Of a stretch of DNA of 64,000 nt, positions 1-11,163 are shown one piece after another (positions within the stretch are counted from its first letter, which is position 1; every line of letters begins with the position of its first letter). The notes under the pieces were generated by a model. The model was not told the origin of the DNA and made no database searches. It saw only the letters and a list, made by a program, of their open reading frames with translations. The stretch is from assembly GCF_010183535.1 (NCBI RefSeq), contig NC_071332.1, positions 10,912,001 through 10,976,000 of the forward strand, read 5' to 3'. This DNA is from Caenorhabditis remanei (taxonomy: Eukaryota; Nematoda; Chromadorea; Rhabditida; Rhabditidae). Both the position numbers and the translations under genes were made by a program.

Positions 1-986
1 AATTTTTTTATTAAGAACCCCCTTTTTGAGATTCCATACTTCTAAACGAGTTATAATCAATAGAATGGAGTCACCTTTTTATTTTGAGAAAATTTTCGAT
101 TTTTTTATTTTTCGGTTTTTTTGCTTCACCTCGATTATCTCGAGTTCTACCCGATATTTTTTCATATAACTTGGTAACTAGACGTAAAATTAGACGAGAA
201 ATCACTTTTTTACGTCAAATTCATAATTTGAATCACCCCCCGCCCGGTACGGCCGGTCGTCTGAAGAAAAACAGAAAAAAACGCCTTGCTGAAGTCGGCT
301 TCCATCGGACTATTTTTGCTGTCCTGAAAATTTTTTGTACTAAAGTTGTTCTGATTTTTTGATATGTTGGTCAAATCGGAATTATCTAATGGAATATCAA
401 GTCTCAGCCAAAACGGTCCAGTGGGAGCTGAGCAGTGGAGAAAACGGGTTTTTCGCTTATATCGCTTAGCTCTGGAGTGTCTTCAGTCTGGCTAATATGG
501 TTTTTTGATATGTGTTAGCCAGGAAAATTATCTAGGGGGAGAAAAAAACAGATTTGAAAAATATTGATTTTGACCCGAGTTATAGGGTCTCAAACTTTGA
601 AGAACATTTTTGAAAGGAGACGACCGGTCGTGTCGAAGCAAGCGTGCCTCTTCCCACCATCTATACGCCATCTGGGTGGCTACACACCAGCGAGTGTGTG
701 GTTCAGTGGCGGTGTTGCGGTGCGTCGCTGGGGAGGTTTTTGGTTCGAGTTTCTGTCTGGTCTAACTTTTTGTTTTTTTTTAACTCGGCTCAAAATTGTC
801 GTAGAACCTTCATTTTACTACCATTCGAAAGCTAATGAAATTCTGTTTGCTTGAGTCACATAAAATCAAAAAACGCTCATAACTTGCTTCAAAATGGTCG
901 TAGAACAAAAATTCAAAGCTTGCTGAGCACTGCGCAAGGGGCGAAGCCCCTTCTAGCGGAGCCCGCCGGGAGGCGGGGGACGCTAG
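1..986 (+). mobile_element. Helitron-like element, 3' portion
   Basis: The stretch ends in two GC-rich hairpins followed by GGACGCTAG and a flanking T at 987. A hairpin about 10 nt before a terminal CTAG, with insertion before T, is the known 3' signature of Helitrons. Inside, a phrase of about 28 bp containing CAAAATNGTCGTAGAAC occurs twice, near 790 and 880. No Rep/helicase coding is visible, so this is a non-autonomous or truncated copy. Its left boundary is not seen and may lie outside the window. The terminus is much better supported than the full span. Confidence 0.45.
938..986. repeat. Two adjacent GC hairpins at the element terminus
   Basis: GGGGC-GAA-GCCCC at 938-950 is a perfect stem with a GAA loop and contains GCGAAGC, known as an unusually stable DNA mini-hairpin. 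Directly next to it, 953-986 is a nested inverted repeat: CTAGCG pairs with CGCTAG and CCCGCC with GGCGGG. The GC content contrasts sharply with the AT-rich surroundings. Confidence 0.85.
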
Positions 987-1479
987 TCGCTATTAACTTT
1001 TTTAATATTTTATAGGAACGGACAGATCGAGAACTCACAAAAATTCTGAAGCAGTTTCAAGAAGCATCTATTAATTAACAAAAGGACATGAATTAGTTCA
1101 CAATGATCTGAGAATCCCGGCTTCCGAACAACAATTTCGGCATAAGAAATTTCTCTTTCCCAGTAAATATGGTACTAATTTCAAACCTCTTGCACTCTTT
1201 CTCGATGTTTAATCCCAGAGATTGCTACTCATCCGCCTTTAATCAAGAATAAATCTTCTTGAATCTGGCTTTTTGATTTTGTGATGTCATCAACCACACA
1301 CTCTCCATTTTACATTTTATGTTTCTATTGCTCTTAAATACTCTATTATTAACCTTTTTTAACAGTAAACATTTCTTATCAGTTTTTTTCTGGTCGTGAT
1401 TTTTTCAAGACACGAGTTTACACTCGCCGCAAACAGTTTTTTTTCAGTTCTCCGTCCTCCTTCCAGTTATTTCTTGAAA

Positions 1480-3887
1480 ATGGCTGTTGAATTGGAAATA
1501 TCGGAAGATATGATCAAATGTTTCTATTATTGCAACGATTCCGTGAGTTGTTCACGAATAAAAAATAAGAGTTTTGGGAGAAACTGTTCAGGGAAACTAT
1601 ATCAACTTCTTCAACGATTACCAGCAATTTTTGAGCAGGCTCAGTGAAAATCTCCGATTGATCACGTTTGAAAGTGTATGGGTTTCATAATTTTAATTAT
1701 TTTTGATGACAAAAACGACTTTTTAGGATCGTCTGTGTAAAATTTTATCTCAAAATTGCATATCGTTATTTGAATTTCTGCCTAAATATCCGGATACCGT
1801 GCCACGAAGATCGTCACGAAAAATCACAGAAAGTCTGGAAAAGTATATTCCAGAATTCTGTGAAGATTTGAAACAAGCCATCAGTAGCAAGGTATGTATG
1901 ACAGTCTGTCAAAAAATATCTCTTTTTTAAGAACTGGGATGACTTCTACTGGAAATACCGATCAACTGCTGATAAGATAATACTAGAAGGAAGAAAACAA
2001 AAATGGATTCAGGTGGTCATTGAGCACAGAAACTTTTACGATAGTGTCAATGTTCCGTCATTGTTCGAATCGGTGCGTTTTTTAATGAAATATAACAAAA
2101 AATAGACTGATTCAGTTCGAAGCGAGAGACAGCGCTGCCAATTATCGCCATGACACAAAGGTTTTGACACTTGAGAATAAGGAATCTAAAGGACCTGCTC
2201 CATTTGCACACGAGAGTATTTCTTTTAACCTTAATTTCTGAAAACCCATTAATTTTCTGTTTCAGAGGTTTCTACGCAGAAACTCACCGCCATCAAGTCT
2301 TCTTCAACTATTTCTCATTATCCTGATAGCCTGGAAAGCATCGAAAACTTGAAAAAAGAGATTTTGAGTCAAAAAATCCACTTTGAACAGAGATTCGTGA
2401 ATTTCGAAATATTACAAAACGACATGAAGGTAAGTGTTTAGAAAAAGGTCATACCACTCTAGATAATTTTAAAGGAAAAACTAGAAGAAGAAATAGAGCA
2501 ATCTGAGTCCAAACTACAAAAATCAATTATTTCAAAACTAAAACGAAATGAAGAACCACTCAAGATATTGAAAGAAGAAATGCGAATCGAGCTAAATGCT
2601 CTCAGACAGTCAATTGAACAAACTCTGTCTGAATCTCAAACTGAAATTCGAAAATTCGTGAAAAAAGAAATTCAAAGCTTGGAGACTAAGCTGAACGTGA
2701 AAAGCGAAACTAAAATGGAAGAAGGTTTCAAGAAACAAGAAGAACTCTGGAAGAAGGAAACTGTGAATATGATAACGGCAATGCTAGACAAAACGGAAAT
2801 GTATGAAAATCCTGGCAAAAAAAATGTATAAAAGATACTTTCAGATCACAAAAACCATTCGAATCAAAAACAAATCAATTTGAGAAAACTTCGAAACCAG
2901 AGAAAATTCCAGAAGTGAGAATCTCAGATCATGATCTAGAAAAGATTTGGATAGATTGTGTCCAGAGTTGCAGGTTTTGATTCACAAAGAAGCTATGATC
3001 ACATGAAATATTTTTTTCAGAAATTATATCACCGAACTTCACCAGCATTTTTCTTCGTTTGAAAAAGCCTATCAATCATTAGAAGACAGAGAATTCGAAA
3101 ATATTGAGGTTCTAACTAATCTATCAAAACTCAATTAATATAATTTTCAGGAACAAGAAGCCAGACTCTATGAGCTTTCAAACTTTTTAGGATCAGTACT
3201 AAGAACTCATATTGCTCTTGAAAACGAGTTTAAGAGATTGAAAGTTCTAGAAGAAGAACATCACAATTCTTTGTTTCCAAAAGTGCTGAGGGTAACTCTC
3301 TCAGATCAAAACCTCAAAAATTTTACATTCACAGAAGTGTCTGGCCGACGTGGCAAACCAACTCTTGGAAATAGTGGAAGCAATTGAAAATCTTGAAACA
3401 GACCGCGATGGATTTGAGAATCTCGAAGAGCAGATGGAGAACTTGAAACCAAGCTCGATATATTCTATTAGGAAATTGAGAATTGTTTGTCAAAACGGAC
3501 ATCTTCCTGATAGTTATGACTACGTTCATTTTCCACAAATGAAACGGTTTGTACTATTTATTTCATTTTCATACAACCTGAAACTCATTTTCAGTAGTCC
3601 TGAATCGTGTATATCAGATGTCGAAACAATAATCTCATTAGATGACGAATCAGAAGAGGAATATAGGAAAATGCACGAAGAGTTTCAAAGAAAAATTGAT
3701 GAGCAGAACAGAGAATATGAGAGAGAAGTAAAGCTGGCTCAGCAACAGCGATCTGATATGAACGTATGTTCATTGTGATGTATATCTTCAATATACATTA
3801 CTCTTGCAGAAAAAAGCGGAAGCGGAATTGAGACGCCATGGGGAGAAATTCAAACAATCCACATCCGCTAGAAGAAGATTTAATTGA
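1480..3887 (+). CDS. Tandem coiled-coil family protein, copy 1
   Basis: I do not recognise this family. The model has 13 exons and encodes 619 residues; every intron has GT-AG ends and the phases close. Exon 1 is 63 nt and exon 3 is 165 nt, exactly as in copy 2. A block DDFYWKYR lies at about residues 107-114. A long charged coiled coil covers about 239-347, and a second, Glu/Lys/Arg-rich one about 550-600. Between them is a conserved helical module that starts KCLADVA (about 468) and ends VCQNGHLPD with a FP pair. No signal peptide or membrane segment is seen, so it is probably intracellular. A pyrimidine-rich TTTTTTCAG near 1447 could be the trans-splice site, and AATAAA follows at 3940. 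It is first of a tandem trio on the same strand. Function is unknown; a structural or filament role is only a guess. Confidence 0.75.
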
Positions 3888-4610
3888 TCGTAACAATATG
3901 AAACTAGAAAGAAGTTTTCAATTATTGGATTTTGTTTTCAATAAAGTAATCCTCATAAAATGCGTTGCTCTCATTTACTTATTATAACTGCTTGACTCAC
4001 AACATCTTATTTCCTTCCTAATCACAAATTCTTTTGTAAATAGTTTCCAACTACAACGCGTTTCTTTTGCAAGAGACTTACAATCTGTAGTTTACTTTCG
4101 CTTCTCTCACTCTCTCAATCTGATTCATTTTTCTTGTTTTGTTTTTAAAGTTTGAAAACTAGCTGTTTTTGAAAATGATCGCTGAGCTGGAGTTGATAGA
4201 AAAATGTAACAACTTTAAAAAAGAATGAACAAATTGAAATTTAGATAATCGCTGAAGTCGAAATCCAGAAATTATCGGTTGCGGTAAGAAGTAAAAAGAC
4301 CCAAAATAATAACAGTTACCTACCGTTTATAATAGTTAACTATAGTTTATATGTCTTTTCAGATCTTGAAGAAGCCATCAATTTTTTTTTCACTTTCGAA
4401 TTCATGGTCCCTTTAGACTTCAAACATTGTCTTTTTTTCCGATTAGTAAACTCATTCCTCATCACAAATTCTTCTGTAAATAACATTTATCAACAACACA
4501 TTTCTTTTAGACATAGCAATGTGTGTAGTTCACTTTCGTTTCCCTCACTCTCTCTCATTCTCTCATTCTCATCTATTTCTATTGTTGGTTCAACTAGCAT
4601 TTTCTAAAAA
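3888..4610 (+). other. Spacer between tandem copies, with polyA signal
   Basis: AATAAA at 3940-3945 serves copy 1. The rest holds a duplicated promoter-plus-exon-1 relic (4010-4228) and the live copy-2 promoter (about 4440-4610). The two share phrases such as ATCACAAATTCTTYTGTAAATA and a CACTCTCTC run. Nothing else was found. Confidence 0.7.
4010..4228 (+). pseudogene. Relic of a fourth tandem copy (promoter plus exon 1)
   Basis: The upstream half matches the 5' flank of copy 2, including TAATCACAAATTCTTTTGTA and TTTACTTTCGC followed by CTCACTCTCTC. The ATG at 4175 then opens MIAELELIEK, which matches MVVELELTEK of copy 2, but a TGA closes the frame at 4226-4228 after 17 codons. No later exon of the family follows before copy 2 begins. 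It is best read as a dead, truncated duplicate. Confidence 0.7.
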
Positions 4611-7250
4611 ATGGTTGTTGAGCTGGAATTGACAGAAAAAATTATTCAAATTTTTAACGAATGTGCTAAGAAGGCAAGTTGGTATTTTATTCAAAAACAA
4701 AATTTGGAATGTTTTGTTACAGGGCAATTATGATGAATTTATGAAAAGTCGGAATTTCATAACCAAATTGTGCACACATTTGAAGAAAATAAAAGTCGAA
4801 AACGTATGTCGATTAGTTTGTGAAATGAATATTCATCACTTTTAGGGTCCTGCTCTATGTACACGCGTTTCTCAGGATTCGAAGTTTTGTTTTGACTTTT
4901 TGACTAAGTGGAATCCGAAGTCTGCTAATGAAACGGTGAGTGGAACGACTAATTTGGTCAAATGCGTCCCTGAATTTGTGAGAGACCTGAAGGATTCGAT
5001 TGTTTCAAAGGTAAGTTTGTGATTTTAAGTTACTCTGAACATGAGTTTGACTTTTTCGAACTGGGACCGGTTCTACTGGAAATACAGAGCAGACGCGGAT
5101 TTTCTGATTTCGGAAGCCAGGAAGCAAAATGTTTTCGACTTTTCGATAGAATACGCATCAGGACTGTACGAAAATGTGAGAGTATATGTATTTCAATTTA
5201 ATATTAACTAATTGACTTTCAGTTCACAACTCGAGATGAAGCTGCAATTTTTTACAACGGAAAAGTAGAAGTAAGTGATCTCTTTTCTCTGAATTTTCAT
5301 AATTGATGCTTCAGAAAGTCGAAATGAACACAGAAGATGTCAGAAACGCTAGATTGATGATACAACAGAAAACACAAGAAACAGAAGTTGACATTTCCAA
5401 TGGGAATAAGCGAAACACAGGTTTCTCAGCAACACATAGCTCAATAAGTTATCGGAAAAGTCCTAACGTTTATCATTCCAGGTAGCATGTCAATTTTAAT
5501 CTAAAAACTATTTTCTAAGTTTTCAGACAAAACGGAGTTACGGAAATCTCAATTGACGATCAAGTAGCGGGAGAAACCTCAAGCAACCCACAAACCATCC
5601 ATCAACCTGCAAGTGTTCACGTTTTTCAAGTGAATGGAGATAGCAATACGTGGGTCTGGGCAGAATCATTACCTTTATCTTTATATATTTTTAGCCTAAA
5701 AGCAAATGTACTCCTTTTAAACATTTGTACCCAGTGTTCACATTTCAGAACTTTCAATTCATCTATACAGACGCTACCACAACAAAACAAATCTAATTCG
5801 AGAATGAAGGACTCACGGTCTACAAGCACAGAAATTAGATATTCAAATGTTAGTTCATCCGAGAGCAGTCATTATAATTTTCGGAGCTCTCGAGAATGTT
5901 TTGACGAACATGCCAATGTTCTGACAGGTCTATCAAATCAAACAGAGCAAAATTCAACAAGGTAAGTCTGAGAAAAGAAATCTCATCAATACTTGACTAT
6001 TTCAGAAAAATCATATCAGAAAACTATTCTCCGACAAACTATTTTAATGAACAATGGGATAACTTACAAAATGATCGAACAGTAAAATTCAGTGGTATAA
6101 CGTAAGCAAAACATTTTAAATGTTCGATTCGTATAAATAATGTCTATCAGATTGACAGAGCCAATGATGAACTTGCGTCCAAAAGAAACAACTTATGAAG
6201 AACCGCGACGTAAGATTTAAAAACAAATGAACAACTTTTATTGCATGTTTTTTATCAGCTTACGACTTGAATCAAATATTGTTTGAATACAATGGCGAAC
6301 TGAAAGATGTGACACACAAGACTCCTATTGCAAAGAACACAAACCAATCACCACCACAACTATTTCAAGAAAACAGTTTTTCCTGTGATAGTCCGGGAAT
6401 ATACAACAGCTCTTTTGAAAAAGAGTTCGAGAAAATTAAAAAAAAGCAAGCCGAAGAATTAGAAGAGAAAAAGAAAAAACGGAAAGAAAGACAACAGGAA
6501 CTTGAGGAGGAGATTCGAAAAATGAAAGCAGAAACGAAGAAAAGATTTGATATTCTGTGGTCATGTATTATTGCAAAACGCAGATTTGAAGAAGAGGAAG
6601 AGCATTGGAAGGTGTGGATTCGAGGAAGCAGGTAATTATTGGATGTTAGTGAGATGAAAAACAAAAGAAGACCACTGATTTCAGACGAAATATTACCAAT
6701 TTTTTGAAGCGCTGCCTTGAATTTGTTGATGAAATTGAAACGAATCACGGCGGTTTGAGAAGATTAGATAATATAGACATGCATGAGCTTCAGGTATGCT
6801 AGTTTTAACTATTCAAAAACAAAAACAATTCATAATTTTTAGATCGAGACTTGTGAAATTCTTAATTATATAATGGGAACTTACAACACACTGCAATACG
6901 ATTTCGAAAAACTGGAAAGTCTCGAGCAAAAGAATCCGGATGCAATGTTTATTCGAGTTTTAATGGTACATTATAAGAATTCTGAAAACTTTTTTAGTTC
7001 GAATTTTCAGAAATGCCTAGTCGACGTCGCCGCGAGGGTATTGGTTATCTATTATTCAACTGAAAGTCTAGGAGCCGATGTTGTTAAATTCAAAAATTTG
7101 AAGACCGAGATTGACAACTTGAGATCCGATTTGATCTATTCTACAACCCAACTTCGAGAAATTTGCAGGCACGAAGATTCTATTGGGAAATATGAGAATG
7201 TCGTTTTTCCGGTTTTGAAACAAAATTTAATTATAAAAAAGTTTCAATAA
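4611..7250 (+). CDS. Tandem coiled-coil family protein, copy 2 (one splice site defective)
   Basis: The paralogue-guided model has 14 exons and 658 residues. Exon 1 (63 nt) and exon 3 (165 nt) match copy 1 in length. Intron 1 (4674-4722) starts GCAAGT, a GC-AG intron. The intron before the conserved exon DRFYWKYR ends TTTTTCG instead of TTTTCAG just before 5059; no AG restores the frame there, so the gene may be damaged or the base call wrong. A lysine/glutamate coiled coil lies at about 430-475, then AKRRFEEEEE and the KCLVDVA module at about 580, ending REICRHED and VVFP. The TAA stop at 7248-7250 overlaps the AATAAA polyA signal (7247-7252). The family is unrecognised and function unknown. 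Confidence 0.65.
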
Positions 7251-7252
7251 AG
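7247..7252 (+). terminator. PolyA signal overlapping the copy-2 stop codon
   Basis: CAATAAAG contains both the in-frame TAA stop and AATAAA, so the 3' UTR must be extremely short. No second AATAAA occurs in the next 200 bases. Confidence 0.6.
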
Positions 7253-7824
7253 TTTTTGTCGCGCTGCCTATGTTGTGTATAATTGTTCTCATTTTGGTTG
7301 TAACCCTCTTCGGTTTAATTGTAAGGAGAAGCATTGGTGAGTGAAGAAAACATCTTAGGCGATGATCGATTAGAGAAGTGGTTCAGTGGGGGTAGTAGTA
7401 GGAAGTGTGTAGGGTCAATCATTTGAATGCTCACAAAAATGTCACATATTCTTTATAACATCCCAAAAAAGTTTTCTAGAAATTATTAGGGAAACCTATA
7501 TTATCAGCGTTAAGGAAAATCAGATAAAGACAGCACTCTGAGAAAGAAGTTGTGTTCTAAACTTCTAACCTAAAATTAGAATTTTCTTCAATCTTATTTC
7601 AACGTCATTTTTTTCTTCCTCATCAAAATGTTTGTTTGTACATATTTTGTTATCATTGTCTCCCGTTTCGCATTTTAGTCGTAGCAATGTTTTCTGGTCA
7701 CTCTCTCTCTCTTTTCTTTATCTCGTTTTCTTTCTTTGCGATTCCTTTTTTACTGTTCCACTTGAGAAGTTGCTTGAAACACGATTTGCCAAATTTACTT
7801 TATTTTGTTCACAAACATCAAAAT
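7251..7824 (+). other. Spacer and promoter of copy 3
   Basis: The last 200 bases carry TAGTCGTAGCAATG, a TCACTCTCTCTCTC tract and T-rich runs. These parallel the CATAGCAATGTG and CACTCTCTCTC phrases upstream of copy 2. This suggests that the promoter was duplicated together with the gene. No coding was seen in 7251-7620. Confidence 0.5.
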
Positions 7825-10576
7825 ATGGCTTCTGAACCGGATTGCTCACAATTGAGTGGCCCATTTGAGACTGTAAGTGGCATTCCTTTCAACCAGACAA
7901 TTACTAAACTCGGGAAATTTCCAGAACCCAAACCTGCTTATTTATGTTTTGCTACGGGTTTTTCATGTTTTCATTGAAACTATATCTCATGAAAACAGTG
8001 GAAACCCATCTATAGTTCTATCAATTCTTCGAGATTATAGCATGGTTAGTGGATCAGGAAAACTATTTCGTATGAATACACCCTTATCGTTTGTTATTTT
8101 ACAGAACTGGGATGGATTTTATCGAACGCTTTCACAATTTTTCGAATTATTCAAAACTAGATTGGACCGTTTGAATGATATCAAGATCACTCAAAAAAAC
8201 TATACTTCAGTGCGTTCACAATTTTGGGAACGTTTTTATACAAAGAAGTGTTTCAGGAAAATAAATTTATTGTTCAAATTGAATACATCTACGGACAAAA
8301 AGACGGTTATACAGAAGAGGATATTGTGAGTTTTATTTCTGATAATGGTAATTTCAATAATTTTTCTTTAGAAAAAGCTCTGCATCGTTCCTATCGCAGA
8401 TGGAAGTTTTAGTTCCAAAAACCTTATTAAAAAATCCAGAAAGTGGAATTATTTTTTTGAACACAAGAGTTCATTTACCGTTATCAAAAGTCTTAATTCT
8501 ACAAGACTTGCTGAGCAATGCAATAATATTCTGTTTCACTGTGCGCGATTACCGCTTCGTTGGTTCCCAAAAGTGAGTTTTCTCGAATCCAGTGTTATTT
8601 TTCCATCAATTCTTGTATTCGCGTAATATTTTCCAGAAAAAAGTTCCTGCCATCGAAGATGGAACATCGATAAAGGATCAGAAGTCTGATGACGAAGAAA
8701 AATCAATTAATATAGCAGAAGTTCGATATGATAAAGAGAATTTATGCGATCATGAAGACAATAACAGAAGCCTTTCTCCGTTTTGTGATGACTTCTTCAC
8801 TGTTTCGAGGACATCAGACAGGCCGATTCGTGTGATCGTAGACTCTTCTGCAGAACATATTCTTTCTATGGAAAAAGAGTTTGAAAATCCCTTGCTTGAA
8901 CTCACTGTGAGAGTCTTTTTTAGTGGATATAATTGGAATGTTTCAATTGTAGCATTTTGCAGGCTCAAAATGAAAGAACAAAGATCGAATTAGAAATCGA
9001 ACTAAATAGACTGGAAAGTAATGAACACTCTGAATATAAAATAGAAGATTATCATAATTTGGAAAAGGAAAATGAAGAATTCGAAAAGAAAATTGATGAG
9101 CAACAACGTCAGCACGCAGAAGAATTACAACAAAAAAAAGAAGAACGAGCAAAGAAACAAGTAAGTTGGTTCTCACTATCTTCAAAAGATAACATTTTGA
9201 GAGAGAAATGGAGTCGGAAATGAATGAGTTTCGTGTCCTTCAAAAACGGAAATTCACTGTATTGATGAATTGCATTCATTTGAGACAACGATTTGATGAA
9301 AAAGAGAAGGAATGGTCAGATTGGATTGAAATGTGTTATAGACGACTTATCGGAATAACAATCAACCAATTTGGAACTTTTCAAGAAGAAATGGTGACAC
9401 TTATTGAGTATGTTTTCATATATTTTTGAACATTTTCAGGGTGGCAGTACAAAAAAGTTTTCGACGATTTTGAGAACAGACGCTGATCTTGTTTTGTACG
9501 AAGTGGAAGAATTGGCCAATAAATTGACGACAACATTGGATAAACTGAATCGAATTTTTCACAAGTTGGATAAGATTGATAATAATTTCGAAGATGTTCA
9601 GTTCATTCGAATTCTGCAGGTATTTTGATTCATCCGGTCTCTAAATTATGATTTTTTTTCAGAAAAGTGTTTGTGATATCGCTTCAAAACTCAATGATGT
9701 TTTAGAGCAGTTGGATGTAAATGATTATACAGTCCGTTGGTACGAGGAGGTCTTACAAAAGTTTTCACGAATTGAGATGAGTGATGTTCCAAGTGTTCAC
9801 AAATTGAGAACTATTTGCAAAGATGGTCATCTAATACACCGCGAACATTTTAACTTCCCAATATGGCACCCAAAAAGTACTGTGGTGATTGAGGAAGTAT
9901 CGAGTGATAAAGAAGAAGAAGAAGAGCAGCTTGAACAGCAAAACATCTTCGAAAGAGCTACTTCTGAAACGGAAGATGATCAAATCCCTGGAACTTCGTA
10001 TTCTAGAATCTGTTTATCAGAAATCAGAACGATTGAAAAAACACAAATTTCACAGAGACGGAGGAGAAGTGCAACAACTTCCGAGTCATCAATTAACTCT
10101 CCAGATCATTCTCTTGTTAAATGCCAAGAAGATCGATCATGTAGGTATTCACGGAACACACGGGAATTAAGATCAATCAGTTTGAACCAGTCAACGTCGG
10201 AAATAAGCAAGGTATTTTAAAGTTTTTTGAAATAATACACTTATTTTTACAGTTTGAATCAACAAAATGGTCCGATCGCCGCGGGGGCCTTCGATCTTGT
10301 ATTATTTCATTATATGAGAAATTGATGAATTCAGATGATCTGGAAGGGACGATCAAATTTATTGGACTAGAAAGAGAACCAATGCGAATAAAGTCATTGA
10401 GTTGCAAAAATAATTGCGACTATTCTGATATAGTGCCAATTTGGAACAGCATTGTCAAGGACCAAAATCATTTTCTTGAACTTTCTCAGTTCAAGGAATT
10501 AGTTAATTCTAAAATTGATGAGTCTGGTGAAAAAGTAATCCTCCCATTGTCAGAAACTCCAGCTGGAATGTTTTAA
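7825..10576 (+). CDS. Tandem coiled-coil family protein, copy 3
   Basis: The model has 11 exons and 751 residues, and all phases close. The N-terminus is shorter and more diverged than in copies 1 and 2; the NWDGFYRTL block comes at about residue 56. A coiled coil runs about 275-335, followed by LRQRFDEKEKEW, which resembles AKRRFEEEEEHW of copy 2. The KSVCDIA module starts at about 462 and ends TICKDGHLIHRE with NFPIW. Unlike its siblings it has a long Glu- and Ser/Arg-rich tail and an extra 107-residue C-terminal exon (10253-10573). One acceptor, TTTTGAG at 9201, is weak and was chosen because it is the only one in frame. AATAAA lies at 10590. Function is unknown. Confidence 0.72.
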
Positions 10577-11163
10577 TCTTTGTTCACTCAATAAACTCTT
10601 TTAAAATGTATTCTCAACTTCTCGAGTTCTCGATTTTCACTGTGAGCAAGGCTGTCAAAACGGCCGTGGGACACTTTTATTTCGGATTTCCCAGCCATGG
10701 ACAAATTTCGCTTCTTCATGCGGCCTTGTATAGGACCGAAAGATTAGTCAATGTGAAAAAAATTCAGCGCATTTAGTTAATCCGCAGCCTCGACGACCCT
10801 GTAAGCCGCGGCCGACCTTACGACAGCCTTGACTGTAAGCCACTCTATTTCTTCTACTTTCTCAATAGTGAATGTTATTTTTTGAACCAATTGAAAAACG
10901 AGAAAAATTGCGTTATTGAAACCCACTTCACTCTCATATTTGCCGACTCTCTCTAATAGAAATACATGGTCAGGATGTTCTAGACGGAACTTAAGAGAGT
11001 ACTAAGTTTTCTTCGATTATTGGAGTTCTGTTCAACCTTCGCACATAGTTGTAATTTAACAGAAGAATCTCTCCCAAAAATTTATTTACAGATTGGTTAA
11101 ATTCACGTAAATAAAAAGAAGAATCAAGTGTATCAAATTCTGAGACTCAATCTCAATACATTT
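10577..11163. other. Convergent intergenic spacer
   Basis: This lies between the plus-strand trio and the minus-strand operon. It holds AATAAA for copy 3 (10590-10595), a 185 bp inverted-repeat element (10647-10831) and TTTATT at 11081-11086, which is AATAAA for the minus-strand gene. No coding was seen. Confidence 0.6.
10647..10831. repeat. Short inverted-repeat element, MITE-like
   Basis: The ends CAAGGCTGTC (10647-10656) and GACAGCCTTG (10822-10831) are exact reverse complements. The next bases (AAACGGCCGTGG against a CGCGGCCGACC arm) continue imperfectly. The interior is GC-richer than the flanks. No clear target-site duplication was seen. Confidence 0.5.

Noticed and set aside
84..854. 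Two 90-codon open frames in the left repeat region
   Set aside because: Low-complexity T-rich translation, no splice context, and located inside the Helitron-like element.
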